Below, in pieces: positions 1 to 11,745 of a stretch of DNA of 64,000 nt. The DNA is from Pseudisothecium myosuroides (lineage: Eukaryota > Streptophyta > Bryopsida > Hypnales > Lembophyllaceae): contig OX637288.1 in the NCBI GenBank assembly GCA_951799445.1, positions 45,647,288 through 45,711,287 of the forward strand, read 5' to 3'. Each line of letters opens with the position of its first letter. Positions within the stretch are counted from its first letter, which is position 1. The position numbers were made by a program, and so were the translations under genes. Below the pieces are notes generated by a model, which was not told the DNA's origin, ran no database searches, and saw only the letters and a program-made list of their open reading frames with translations.

Positions 1-882
1 TTTTTTTTCACAACTTGGGACATGTGATGTATTTATTAGTTCCAACCTTGAAAAGGAAAAAAAAAAAACATTCTAAGCTTGGTCGGAAATACGTGCACCT
101 ATATGTCGGAAATGGGGGGGGGTACCTTATGTGTTTGATTTTCCTTTCTCTAAATTATTCTTTTTTGTAGAAAAAGTAGCCTAGAAGTAGAAATGTTATC
201 TTAGAGGTTAAAAGGTCAGGTCAAACCATTAGGAATTTGTCACATCTCAACTTTGAATATGAATTTCATTAATTATTTTCCATAGGCTTCCAAAAACATA
301 TTATAAACTTTGAAAATAGATAAAAACTAAAGAAATTACACTTGGATGAAGCTCAATAGTAGAAATTAATGAAAAGAAAATCTAAAAGAAATCTAAAAAA
401 ATCTTAGAATTCAGAGTTAAGTCAAAAGTCAAAACCTACTATAAAGTAAAGGTTAATTTGATAGTTTGAGTTCATAGAAATTAGTGGATGAAGTTTTACC
501 GACTAGCAGTCAAATTTCATCCATCCATAGCTTTCTCTAGGAAAGTCAAAAGCTTTTTAGAAGGTTAATTTTAGAATTAATAAATTAAAAATATTCAAAA
601 TCTAAAAATAATAAGCTAAATATAGAAGGCAAAAGTAATAATTAAGTAATAAGAAGGTAAGTTTTTTGAAGACAACTAAAGAAAAAATTAGAAGTATAAT
701 CATTTAGCAAAAATATTTAGAGGACTCCAAAACTAATTTGCACTTAGAAAATAGATCAATATAAATCTCTAAGTGCCCAAGCCTTTTCAAGTGGATTTTT
801 CCTATGAAAAAAAAGCATGGGCTTGTAGTTGTCCCCAATGAAGCAAATTTTTTTTTTCAAAATCTAACTGTATAGATGATAA
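1..882. other. AT-rich intergenic DNA, no gene seen
   Basis: Very AT-rich sequence with many homopolymer runs and no ORF with recognisable protein character. The last ~110 bases, with a degenerate 'ctaagtgcccaagcc' near 763-777, resemble an eroded end of the TTAA element family described below. I see no other structure. Confidence 0.6.
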
Positions 883-1780
883 ACCTCTAAAGGACCGAGG
901 CTTTTTTTCTATCAAAAAACACTCAAAACTGCCATTTCTATTGCGAAGAGCAAAAGATTTTAAAATTTGATTTTTTTTTTGCATATCTAACCATAGGCTT
1001 GTATACTAGATTAGTATAAGTATGTATGGAAGAAATTTTAGAAACTTTGACCGCCTAGATTGCAAGATATTTGCATCTAAAGTGAAGAAAACAAGTTCTT
1101 TTACACCATGTATGACTAGATTTTTTGGCTTTGAATCATTTTAACTTAAAATTTTTGTACTATTGATTTTAATTTTTTAACTTTTTATGTTGAATATTTG
1201 AATATTGAATCTAGGAAAAAAAATTCAGGAAAAAAACCCTTAATTTTCACTCATTAAAAAATTGTTAAGCAGAAGTAGGTTCAAGAATGAAGGAAAAATG
1301 AAATCATTAATAGCTTTAAGATGGAATTGAAACACAATAATCCCAACGGTGAGATTGTTCTAGCAAAAAAATTTAACCACGACTAACATTTGTTTTTTCA
1401 AAAATTATAAAAATTTCATTAAAAAATAAATCCTATAAGCTATTTTTTCAAGAAGATGCTTAGATTGCCCAAAAAACTAAGTTTGTCCATAATTTTTTCA
1501 TCACAAGTCCAAATTGAATGAATCAAAGCTTCACATGTTCACAAAAATATAGTATTTTAGGGAAATTTTTTTTTAAATTATTTTGACTTTTTGTGATTTT
1601 TTTGTGTTGCCCACCAATCTCTGTTTTAAACTTATTGTGCCATAACTTTTGCTCCCGGGCACCGATTGAAATAAAAATTATATATCCACAAAGCTCTCAC
1701 AAAACTACAAAACTTCACAAAACTTCACAAAACTTCACTTCAAATTGAGACAACCAAGGGGACAAACGGTCCTTTAGGGA
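883..1780 (+). mobile_element. TTAA element copy A (piggyBac-like, non-autonomous)
   Basis: This is one of at least six copies in the window of a ~0.9-kb element without an ORF. Its left end reads CCTCTAAAGGACC and its right end reads GGTCCTTTAGGGA followed by TTAA, so the ends are inverted repeats of each other. The interior aligns along its length with 40498-41432: shared blocks include 'caaaactgccatttctat', 'gattgcaagatatttgc', 'ggtgagattgttctagcaa' and 'cataacttttgctcc'. The left flank is TAAA rather than TTAA, so that end has mutated. No protein is encoded. Confidence 0.75.
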
Positions 1781-1889
1781 TTAAAGAGCTTTTTTATTAG
1801 TATCCATATCAATTTTGCTTGTGAAATTGCATAGTAGTTGTGAGATTATAATAAGAGAAATGTGTCTATTTTATTTTTAATATGTTGTT

Positions 1890-3414
1890 AGTTTCATAAT
1901 TTTTGACTGCATAGGTTGCAAGATATTTGCGTTTAACCCCTAAAGTACCAAAGTCCCCTCGGGGGACACTTCAGATTTCGGGCAGGCTCGTGTGGCCTCA
2001 AATTTTAATCTGATTTTTTAAAACTTTTTTTGAAGATAGGGAATCACATTAGCTTTCTAAAAATATAATTTTTTTTTCAATCAGTGCCCGGGAGCAAAAG
2101 TTATGCCATCCTAAAGCAAAAAAGCAGTTCGGCGGGCAGAAAAAAAAAACACAAAAAAAAGTTTTTTATTTATTTTATTTTATTTCCTCAAAGATCATGT
2201 TTTTGTCTACATCTGAAGCTTTGATTCATTCTATGTGGACTAATAATGAGAAAGTTATGGACAATCTTGTTTTTCGGGCAATTTAAGCATCTTCAAAAAA
2301 AGTAACTTATAGAATTCATTTTTGAATGCAATTTTCAAATTTTTTCAAATTTTTTTTTTTGATGAGGTCAAGTTTGTTTGCAAGAGCAATCCCACCATTG
2401 GGATTATGTTGTTTTAATTCCACCTAAGAGCTATTAACAATTTAGTATTTCGTTCAATTTTGGACCTACTTCTATTTAACAATTTTTTTATATGTGAAAA
2501 TCAAGGTTTGACATTCTGAAATTTTTTTCCCCGACTCTCAACTCAAATGTTCAAGATAAAAAATTACAACTTTTTGTTGTGTAGTGCAAAAAAAATCCAC
2601 AAATGGCCGTCAAAGTCATCTGAAATTGCAGGAAACAGTTCAAAAAAACTTTTTTTTTCAACTTTGAATGCTAATATCTTCCAATCAGAACGGTCAAATG
2701 TCTTGAAATTTTTACCACATAATGTGAGACAAGTGAAGTACAAGATCCTATGGTTAGATTCTAAAAAAAAAAAATTTTGGGTTTAGGGAGTGATTGCAGC
2801 AGAAATGGCAGTTTTCAGTGGTTCTAGAGCCAGAAAATGCCTTGGTATTCTAGGGGTTAAAGTAGAAAAAACAAGTTTTTTTAGCACATTGCAAGACTAG
2901 ATTTTTTGACTTTGAACATTTTTAACTTAAAATTTTTGCACTACAAAGTTTTGAGCTTTAAATCTTATAGTAGAGAATTGAGTTGAGAGTCTATGAAATA
3001 AAATAAAATTCAAAAAAACTTAATTTTCATTCTTAAGAAAATTGTTAAATAGAAGTAGGTACAAGATATAAGGAAAATAAAAAATATTAATATCCTTTAG
3101 ATGGAATTAAAATGCACTTATCCCAATGGTGAGATTGTTCTAGCAAGTAAACTAAACCGTGCAATTTTATTTTAAAATATAATCTATGAGGAAAAATATT
3201 TAAAATTTTTGCAGCCCCCCGTCCCCTATTTTGAGCTTATTTGGTCATAACTTTTGTTTCTGGGCACTAATTGTGAAAAAAATTATATTCCCACAAAGCT
3301 TATCAATTTTTCTATCTTCACAAAAAAATTCAAAAAATCACAAGAAAAATTCAGCATGTAGGTACTTGCTCAAAATCCCATTTGTCCCCCGAAAGGACAA
3401 AAGTCTTTTAGGGG
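1890..3414 (+). mobile_element. TTAA element copy C, split by copy B
   Basis: Sequence just before 1933 ('ttgactgcataggttgcaagatatttgcg') and just after 2860 ('agtagaaaaaacaag') is contiguous in the undisturbed copy at about 40658-40706. This copy was therefore one element before copy B inserted into it. The right end is CTTTTAGGGG followed by TTAA (3415-3418). The left ~150 bp of the family consensus is missing or too eroded to place, so the left boundary is approximate. Confidence 0.75.
1937..2856 (-). mobile_element. TTAA element copy B, inserted in copy C
   Basis: A 920-bp copy in reverse orientation. Both flanks are exactly TTAA (1933-1936 and 2857-2860), and the termini are CCCCTAAAGTACC and GGTATTCTAGGGG. 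Removing the element and one TTAA restores the uninterrupted sequence seen in the paralogue near 40690 ('gcgtttaaagtggaaaaaac'). This is direct evidence for a TTAA target-site duplication. The 79-codon ORF at 2547-2786 is low-complexity chance sequence. Confidence 0.85.
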
Positions 3415-3417
3415 TTA

Positions 3418-3490
3418 AAGCAATTTTGAGTGGGTAAAAGGCAACTTTGAGTGGGTTAAAGGCCACTTTGGGTGAGGAAAGGGCAGCTAA
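3418..3490. repeat. 21-bp tandem repeat, about 3 copies
   Basis: The units start at 3421, 3442 and 3463 with the core 'caactttgagtgggttaaa', so the period is 21 bp. The array abuts the right TTAA end of copy C. Confidence 0.7.
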
Positions 3491-3569
3491 GGTTGAGCAA
3501 AAAGGTGTGTGTGGGTAAAGCACATGCAATAAGGCAACTGCGAGAAGAAAAAATCCTAGCTTTTTTAAT

Positions 3570-4025
3570 CTCCTTTAAAAAAATAAAAATTATGAAAATT
3601 AATAGGTTTCTATCCATCATTATTATTTTAAAATCAACATGAAAACACTATATAATTAGGATGAATTGCAAATAATAAAAAAGTACTTATTTAAATATTT
3701 ATTTTTGAATATTTATTTTAAATATATCAATATAGAAAATAATACATTATTTGGAAAAGTGAATAGTAAAAAATAAATGGTAAAGTGAATACTTAAATTT
3801 TCACCCTTTATTTTTTTAATTTTAGATCAACAGAACAAATACTACATGAGTAGGATGATTATTTGAGAATTGCAAAAAATAAATGAGAAAGTTCTCACTT
3901 AAATCTCCACCTTTTATTTTTTATTTTTAAAATCAAACTTAAAATAATTTGTAATGAGAATTGCAAAAAATAAAAAAGGAGACTAATAGAATTACAAAAA
4001 ATGAAAAGGAAAGAGATTACTTATT
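3570..4025. repeat. Left arm of a degenerate ~105-bp satellite
   Basis: Diverged tandem units share 'aaaaaataaatggtaaagt', then 'cttaaattttcaccctttatttttt', then 'agatcaa'. The best two units are anchored near 3808 and 3911, a spacing of 103 bp. The same unit resumes at 10945, so this is one array split by a later insertion. Confidence 0.65.
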
Positions 4026-4239
4026 TTAACCACTAAAGTCCCAAGTTCTTATAGGGAATTCTTGGGATTTGGAGTAGAGCTCTATGACCTCAATTTTTGA
4101 CATGACTTTTTGAAGGAAAAAATTGAATTCTTTTTAAGATAGTGAATCAAATTAGCTTTCAAAGATTATGAATTTTATTTCTATTGGTGCCCAATAGCAA
4201 AAGTTATGCCACTCTAAGTCCAACAAGCAATTTGAGTGT

Positions 4240-4583
4240 GTTATGAACTAGTGTGTTCTTAACAGTTACGGTTACTTAAACGGTTAGTTCCTTCGTCTTC
4301 CTTAAAGCCCATGGGAGGAGGGTTGTTCCTCACGCGACATTTCCATAATACAAGCAAGTTGATCTGGTTGGAAACAGCATGATTTTATAGTAAATTCTCG
4401 TATGTTGAGTTCATGAGTATTGTGCGTTGTGGTTCATAATTAAGGAGTTATGCGATCTGGAAATACCTCGGAATAGTGTTTGAAGCCCAATTGGGTTCTG
4501 TGTCATGAGTGAATTACTGAAACTTGACCAGACTGGATCATACAATCAATAGGAGCGATGACCAAGGTTCGCAGATCCTGACA
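4240..4583 (+). repeat. 5' LTR of the chromovirus
   Basis: TG...CA ends, 344 bp, nearly identical to 9859-10203. Preceded by the target duplicate GAGTG. Confidence 0.95.
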
Positions 4584-4847
4584 AAATGTCGCGTCGCGGC
4601 CTGTTATGGCTTCTGAATCCCGGATCTGTCGACTGCCACAGTTTTCGGAACCACGAGGAGCGCCGAATCTGAGTGCTGATCCGTCATCGGTGGTACGTCT
4701 GGCCCCACGGCACGACGAGCATCTCGGCCTTGGTTCCGGCCAAGGAATCGGAAACTGAGCAGTCTTGGAGGAGGGAAGGTCCAAGAAATTTGCGCCGACC
4801 CCGCAAGATGGACGAGGTTCACAGCACTTGATTAAAATTTTAACAAC

Positions 4848-5936
4848 ATGGATCAGAGTGGGATCGACGGGGAAGGATCTCGACTTGCGGTGCCCGAGGA
4901 AGCTGGTCCCGATTTGGCAGTTTTCATACAGCAGCAAATTTAGCAGGTCTTCCAGGCAGCAATCCCGCATCTCGTCCAACAAATATCGGATCGGGCTTTC
5001 GTGGCCGCCCAACCACCATTTCCCTCCGAAGCCAGCAGGATGGACCTCCAAGTCCGAAGGGAAGTACGAGGAACTAGAGAGTTTGAATCTTGCAAAAGAG
5101 AATCAAAGGTGGCCGACCTTGAGAAGTTCTTGGGGAAAAAGGGGAATGAAGTCTATCGTTGGTTCGCCCAATTGAGACTGGTATTTCGAGGTAAACCACG
5201 AACTTACAGCTCGGATGCGGATAAAGTAGCTTACGCTCTTTCCTATATGACTGGTGTTGCGCAGAATTGGGCCATGCTGTTGCTTCAGGCCCTTGATGAG
5301 GAGCGTGAACATGAGTTATTAATCAATTATAGCGCTTTTAGGAAATCTGTTATTTCCATTTACGGAGATCTGGATCGGAGAGGCAATGCAGAAGATTGAC
5401 TTGGGCGGCTTCGACAAACAGGGTTTGTGGCAGCGTACATATCAACGTTTAATGAATATGCGGCTCAAACTGATTGGAACGAAGCCAGTTTGGTTGCTCG
5501 ATTTAGAAGCGGTCTCAAGGATGAAATTTTGGACTCCGTGGCTACCGCGGAAACGCAACCACAAAGGCTTCCTGAGTGGATGACCATGGCATCCCGAATT
5601 GATGAGCGGTTGTGGGGCAGACGTCAAAATCGACGACAACCAACCGATTCTTTCATGGTTCGGTCTCCTGCCGCTAACTCACGAGATGTGGTAGAAAAAT
5701 TCCAGCCCTCTTCGAGCACGTCAGGACCAGTCCCAATGGAACTTGGAGCATTACGGGTGACCACCGCCTTAGCGAGGACAACAGCAGAGCGTTCCGAGTA
5801 TCAACGCCAAGGCCGTTGTTGGGGATGTGGAGAGGTGGGGCATGTGCGGGCCAAATGCCCCACCAATCCTTCCAAACCTTTGTCACTTGCCGCTATCGAT
5901 GGATTGAACCCGGGAAAAGGGGGAGCCCGGGACTGA
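4848..5936 (+). pseudogene. Retrotransposon gag (capsid/nucleocapsid), broken
   Basis: One reading frame runs from the ATG at 4848 to the stop ending at 5936, interrupted by in-frame TAG at 4941-4943 and TGA at 5397-5399. The central part has the retrotransposon-gag capsid character ('YALSYMTGVAQNWA', 'FNEYAAQTDWNEASLVARF'). Near the end is a CCHC zinc knuckle (CWGCGEVGHVRAKC, about 5818-5860), which binds RNA in this family. It lies directly after the 5' LTR and leader. Both stops lie where a CAG or CGA codon would need only one C-to-T change. Pol continues in a different frame, and I cannot tell whether that shift is original or mutational. Confidence 0.9.
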
Positions 5937-6787
5937 ACCAATTAATTCAGTACCCGGGCACCTGTCAAAGTGCCGTGGCAACCGTGCCAAAGGAAAATTT
6001 GATTGAAGGAGAATTTGGGTGCTTAAAGATGGGATCGGAGCAAGGGGATTGTCACAGTTTACAAGAGTGTGACTTACATGGAGGGAATCCCACGACCGAA
6101 TTGGATTTACTCTATCTTCATGCAACTATTGATGCAGAGGCTCATTTGACATTGGAAGCTGAGGTGAATTCGGTGGCGGTTCTCATGTTAGTTGATTCGG
6201 GTGCCACCGGGATCTTCATACATCCCGAATTCGCACAACAGTGCAATGCAAAATTGCAACCAAAAAGGATTCCCCGGGAAGTGCGGGTGATTGACGGTAG
6301 AATTATTAACTCCGGTCTCATCATTCAAGAAGCAATCATTGAAGTCAATATTGGAGATCACCACGAAACGCTTGTAGCTGACATAACCAATATAGGTCGA
6401 TACTCCTGCATCCTTGGAATTCCCTGGCTGAGTCAACATGATCCCACGATCCGTTGGTCTCAACATCGCGTGATTTTTGATTCTCTATATTGTCAAGGGA
6501 ATTGCAAAGGGGCTGCAGAGACCAAGCAGCCAGGACAATCGGGCAGCATAAGTGACTTCGGAGGATGGCGCCGGGCGATGCGGGGCGGGCTTACGGCCAC
6601 GAGTCCGGAGTGGGTCCCAGCGACTCCCAGTGTCGCTGCTGAGACGCAGGCTGGGAAGAATCTCTCCCCGAAGCTTCAAAGAAGGCACTATGGACGGGAA
6701 CATCATGCTCCAAAGTCGTTGCAAGGGGCTCCATGGCCGCAGCCACAAGGGGAGCTCCTAATAAAAAGATTACTCAATCAAACCTGA
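5816..6787 (+). pseudogene. Retrotransposon pol, protease section
   Basis: This open frame overlaps the 3' end of gag and carries the retropepsin-type active site LVDSGATG at about 6187-6210. It is followed by 'ILGIPWLSQHDPTIRW', the conserved segment that ends Ty3/Gypsy proteases. The last ~100 residues (GC-rich, low similarity) are probably linker. Reverse transcriptase continues in a different frame from about 6733, so a frameshift lies in or near the overlap. Confidence 0.85.
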
Positions 6788-9700
6788 TAGCACCTCGTCA
6801 TGCTTTAGTGTCAGCAGCAGAGTTCAGACTGTCTGCTAAGGATGCAGAAATTTATGCGCTAGAAATATCAGACCTTACGGACACCAAAGAGACCTCATTG
6901 CCCTCGGAATACAATGACTTACGGGGGGTGTTTAGCGAAGGAGCTTCGAATGAATTACCGCTCCATAGCTCATCAGACATGAAGATAGAATTCAAGGAGG
7001 GACAGGAACCTAAGAACACCGGTTTGAGACCCATGTCTCCAAAAGAATTGGAAGAATTACGGAAATATTTGGACGAAAATTTGGGTAAGGGATGGATCCG
7101 TCGATCCAAATCTCTAGTTTCTGCACCCATAGTTTTTGCTCGGAAAAAGGATGGTTCTATCAGGGTATGTATCGACTACCGTAATCTTAACAAAGTCACG
7201 GTACGAAATCGATATCCCTTGCCCCTTATTCCAGAGCTTACCGATAGACTGGTGGGGGCTAAAATTTTTACTAAGTTGGATATACGACAAGCGTATCACC
7301 GTGTGCGTATGGCATTGGGCCATGAATTAAAAACTGCTTTTAAAACTTGCTACGGCTTATTTGAATATTTAGTTATGGCATTTGGATTGACAAACGCACC
7401 GACACAATTTCAATCTCATATGCAGGAAATTTTTGGTGATCTTTTCGACATTTCGGTAGTATATATTTGGATGATATCCTCATTTTTTCGAAAAATATGG
7501 ATGAGCATCGACAAGTAGTGAGGGATGTCCTCCAACGCTTACAAAAACATGGTTTGTATGCTAAAGAGTCAAAGTGCCAATTTCATTGCCAATCGGTTGA
7601 GTTTTGGGGGATGATTGTTTCGGCCCAAGGATTGGCAATGTGTCAGGATAAAGTACAAACAATTAAAGACTGGCCTACTCCGAAAACGGTGAAGGATATT
7701 CAAGCATTCCTTGGCTTTGCTAATTTTTATCGCCGATTCATTTCCGATTATTCTAAGGTTGTGGTGCCCCTTACAACCTTGACCAAAAAGGACAAAAAAT
7801 TTGAATGGACATTATCAAGAGACCAAGCGTTTAGAGAATTGCAATCTAGATTTTCTAAATCTCCGGTGTTAATTCACCCCAACTTTGACCGCCTTTTCAT
7901 TGTGGAAACCGATGCATCTAACTTTGCACAGGTGCAATACTTTCACAACAGGGAGACGATGGAATCTTGCACCCTTGTGCATATAGGAGCTCTAAAATGT
8001 CCCCGGCCGAACAAAACTATGACATATATGATAAGGAATTGTTAAGTGTGGTGCAAGCATTTCAAGACTGGCGGGTTTATTTGGAAGGATCCCCTCATGA
8101 AGTAAGGGTATTCTCTGATCATAAGAATTTAGAGTACTTTCTCTCTACTAAACAATTAAACCGCCGGCAAGCTCGATGGTCGGAGTTTTTATCCACATTT
8201 AGTTTTGAAATTCAACATAGGCCAGGATCGCTCAATGGAAGGGCAGACGCTCTTTCAAGAAGAACGGATGTTACCCAAGGACAAAGTCAAGAAAACCGAC
8301 CTTTATTACGTTTGGCTGCACTACAGTCTTCTGAACCGGTCTGGGCCGATTCATGCATTATTGAATATGTAAAGTCCGCCATTAAAGAAGATATCACGTT
8401 GCAACCTATAATGTCATTTTTCAAAGGAGGTCTTCATCAACAACCAATGAACATCCGCCATCGACTTCAAGGATATAATTTAAGTGAAGGCATCCTCCGT
8501 TTCAATGATAAAATATATGTGCTTGATGATGCAGAACTTAAGCGGCAAATCTTACGATCAAGACACGTTGCTCCTGCTGCTGGACATCAAGGGAGAGCAA
8601 AGACACTGGATTTGGTATCGAGATCATTCTATTGGCCTACTCTTCGTCGTTATGTCCACCGTTATGTAGACGGCTGTGACTTGTGTCAACGGTCAAAACC
8701 CACCCATCATGCGAAATATGGCCTTATGCAACCAATTCCGGCCGGTCATGCACCATGGAAACAAATATCTACAGATTTTATTGTTAAATTACCATGAAGC
8801 AATGGTTATGATTCCATTATGGTGGTGGTCGACTGAAACACCAAGCTAGTTCACTTTATAGCCACGAGAGAAACAATAGACTCAAATGAGACAGCCTCGT
8901 TGTATTTGCAGCACATATGGAAGCACCATGGCACACCTGACCAAGTAATTTCAGACCGAGGATCTGTATTCGTATCTAAATTTATGAGAAGGTTATCTCA
9001 ATTACTTTGAATCCATCCATCACCAACAACAGCTTTCCACCCTCAAGCAGATGGGCAAACGGAGAGGGTGAACCAAGTGGTGGAACAATTCCTACGAATG
9101 TTTACAACAAGACGCCAAGATGATTGGTTCGAACTTCTTCCCTTGGCTGAGTTTTCATATAATAATGCATGCCATTCTGCTACCGGATTCTCCCCGTTTT
9201 ACGCTATTTATGGGTACCACCCAGCCTTGTCATTTTCAACGCCAATGATGACTACGGTTCCAGCGGCAGAGGATCGTGTTAGGCATTTACAAGAAGTCCA
9301 TGAGGAAATAAAAACAATGATTAAGCTTGCAGGAGAACAAGCAAAACGCAACTATGATCGTGGGGTAAAGCTTCAACCAACTTTTCAAATTGGAGACAAG
9401 GTACTTCTTCGCCAAGAGAATATTGCAACAACAACCCCATCGAAAAAATGATCTCCAAAATTTTTAGGCCCATTCAAAATATTATCTAAAATCTCTGACG
9501 TGGTTTACCGGTTACATCTTCCAAAAACATTAAGAATCCACGATGTGTTTCATATATCCCTACTTGAGAAATACCGCGAGGACACTATTGCAGGACGCCA
9601 ATGTACACCACCTCCGCCTATTGTTACTCCTGATGGCGATGTAGAATGGGAAGTAAACACAGTACTAGACTCGCGTTTTTTTGGAAGATGGAAAAAGCTC

Positions 9701-9835
9701 CAATATCTTGTTGCATGGGAGGGCTACGGACTTGAAGAATATTCTTGGAAACCTACTGAACACTTGGAAAACGCGCCTGATGCTGTCGCGAAATTTCATA
9801 TGCTCCATCCTGAGGCACCAAAACTGGATCATTGA
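6733..9835 (+). pseudogene. Retrotransposon pol: RT, RNase H, integrase, chromodomain; broken
   Basis: Reverse transcriptase motifs are clear ('VCIDYRNLNKVTVRNRYPLP', 'FTKLDIRQAYHRVRM'). A 2-bp shift near 7460 splits the YxDD catalytic motif. RNase H begins about 7890 ('VETDAS') and a one-base shift near 7930 breaks it. It continues through 'VFSDHKNLEYF' and 'RADALSRR'. Integrase follows with its HHCC zinc finger (about 8560-8700, ending 'CDLCQ'), the core aspartates and the glutamate in 'DGQTERVNQ'. The C-terminal chromodomain (about 9640-9800) has 'YLVAWEGYGLEEYSWKP'. In-frame TGA codons lie at 8795-8797, 8834-8836, about 9008-9010 and about 9449-9451. The frame ends just before the polypurine tract. 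Confidence 0.92.
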
Positions 9836-9845
9836 CATGGACGTT

Positions 9846-9858
9846 AAAAGAGGGGTAA
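9846..9858 (+). other. Polypurine tract
   Basis: AAAAGAGGGG lies immediately upstream of the 3' LTR, where plus-strand priming occurs in LTR retrotransposons. Confidence 0.8.
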
Positions 9859-10203
9859 TGTTATGAACTAGTGTGTTCCTAACAGTTACAGTTACTTAAA
9901 CGGTTAGTTCCTTTGTCTTCCTTAAAGCCCATGGGAGGAGGGTTGTTCCTCACGCGACATTTCCATAATACAAGCAAGTTGATCTGGTTGGAAACAGCAT
10001 GATTCTATAGGAAATTCTCGTATGCTGAGTTCATGAGTATTGTGCGTTGTGGTTCATAATTAAGGAGTTATGCGATTCGGAAATACCTCGGAATAGTGTT
10101 TGAAGCCCAATTGGGTTCTGTGTCATGAGTGAATTACTGAAACTTGACCAGATTGGATCATGCAATCGATAGGAGCGATGACCAAGGTTTGCAGATCCTG
10201 ACA
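9859..10203 (+). repeat. 3' LTR of the chromovirus
   Basis: 345 bp, TG...CA, matching 4240-4583 with about 11 substitutions and one single-base indel. Followed by the target duplicate GAGTG. Confidence 0.95.
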
Positions 10204-10944
10204 GAGTGGTAGCACAAAAAAAATCACAAAAAAATGAAATTTTTTAGTTTTTAATTTTTTTTTGAAGATTATATTTTTGTCTACATTTGAAGCTTTGATT
10301 CATTCTATTTGAACTAGTGATGAGAAAATTATAGACAATCTTATTTTTTGGGTAATCTAAACATCTTCTTGGACAAATAATTTATAGAGTTCATTTTTGA
10401 ATGCAAATTTTAGAATTAAAAAAAAAAATTGTTAGACAAGGTTAAGTTTTCTTGTTAGATCAATCTCATTGTTTTAATTGTTGTGCTTCAATTCCATCTT
10501 AGAACTATTAACGGTTGAGTTTTTCCTTCAATCTTAAACCTACTTCTACTTAACAATTTTTTTATGAGTGAAAATTAAAAAAAAATTTGTTAAATTTTTT
10601 ATTTAGATTTTCAATTCAATTTTTGAATATTAAAATATTAGAAGATCAAAATTTTTAGTGCAATAAATTTAAGTTATAAAGATTCAAAGCCAAAAAATTT
10701 AGTCAAGTAAGGTCTTAAATTAAATGTTTTCTTCACTATAAATTAAAATATCTTGCGATCTATGGAGTCAAAGTTTTTGAAATTTCTTCCACACATTCTT
10801 ATACATTCTTATACTAGTCTAATGCAAGATCCTATGGTTAGATATGCAAAAAAAAATTAAGTTTTTTGCTCTTTGCAATAGAAATGGCAGTTTTGAACGG
10901 TTTTTGATGGACAAAAGGCCTTGGGCCTTGAGGGGTTAAATACA

Positions 10945-11745
10945 CATGCATTATTTTTTTATATTAGATAGATCAATGTAACAAACAAAACATGAGTAGG
11001 ATCATTTTTCAAAAAATAAATGGATAAGTTCTTACTTAAATCTCTACCCTCTATTTTTTATTTTTAGATCAATGTGACAAATAATTTAAAATTAGAAAAA
11101 CTTTTTGAAAATTGTAAAAGCTAAATAGGAAACTTTTATATTCAAATCTTTATATTTTATTTTAGTTTTATAAAATCAAAGGGAAAAATAATTCATGATA
11201 AAGAGCCTTGGAGAAATGTAAAAAATAAATAATGATCAAAGTTCATACTAAATGTCTACCCTTTATTTTTTAATTTTAGATCAATATGACAAATATTGTA
11301 TGAATAAGATGATTATTTGATGTTTGAAAAAATGAATGGATAAGACTTTAAATGTCCACCCTTTATATTTTGTTTAAAATCAATGTGACAAGTAATTCAA
11401 AATAAGAAAGATTTTGTGAGGATTGCAAAAATTTATTAATTTAATAAGAAAAATTCTTACTTAAATTCCCACCCGTTATCTTTGTTATTAAATCAATTGT
11501 GACAAATAATACTTGAGTAGAATGAATCTTTGAAAATAAAAATAAATAAATGGAAAAGTTCTTATTTAAATCTTTACCCGACAATTTTTTTTAAATTTAT
11601 AGAATCAAAGTGTCAAATATTTCAAGAGTAGAAGGAATCTTGAAGAATTGCAAAAAATAAATAGGAAATTTTTCATTTAAATCTCCACGTTTTATTTTTA
11701 ATTATTAAATCAATATGGCAAATATCTCAAAAATGAGTCGTATCA
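10945..11745. repeat. Right arm of the ~105-bp satellite, about 7 units
   Basis: The unit core 'ccctttattttttaattttagatcaat' recurs near 11049, 11150, 11261, 11359, 11471, 11577 and 11687, with spacings of 98-112 bp. Units also share 'aaaaaataaatggataag' and 'cttacttaaatctc'. Identity between units is moderate, so the array is old. Confidence 0.7.

Larger units (their letters stand above)
4240..10203 (+). mobile_element. Ty3/Gypsy chromovirus LTR retrotransposon, defective
   Basis: A full-length but decayed element. It has two LTRs of 344 and 345 bp beginning TGTTATG and ending CTGACA, and it is flanked by the 5-bp target duplication GAGTG (4235-4239 and 10204-10208). The internal order is gag with a zinc knuckle, aspartic protease, reverse transcriptase, RNase H, integrase and a C-terminal chromodomain, which places it among the chromoviruses. 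The coding region carries several nonsense codons and frameshifts, so it cannot supply its own proteins. I count roughly 11 substitutions and one indel between the LTRs (about 3%), so the insertion is moderately young. I could not recognise a convincing tRNA primer-binding site after 4583. Confidence 0.95.
4030..10935 (-). mobile_element. TTAA element copy D, split by an LTR retrotransposon
   Basis: The left part (4030-4239) starts with CCACTAAAGTCCCAAG after TTAA (4026-4029). The right part (10209-10935) ends GGGCCTTGAGGGG before TTAA (10936-10939). With the retrotransposon and one 5-bp target duplicate removed the element is about 937 bp, the same size as the intact copies. It sits inside the ~105-bp satellite, which continues on both sides. 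Confidence 0.85.

Noticed and set aside
4584..4625. tRNA primer-binding site after the 5' LTR
   Set aside because: No TGG-starting sequence directly follows the LTR that I could match to a known plant tRNA 3' end. It may be mutated or use an uncommon primer.
4503..5051. 182-codon minus-strand ORF across the 5' LTR and leader
   Set aside because: Antisense to the retrotransposon leader and gag, with no recognisable protein features.
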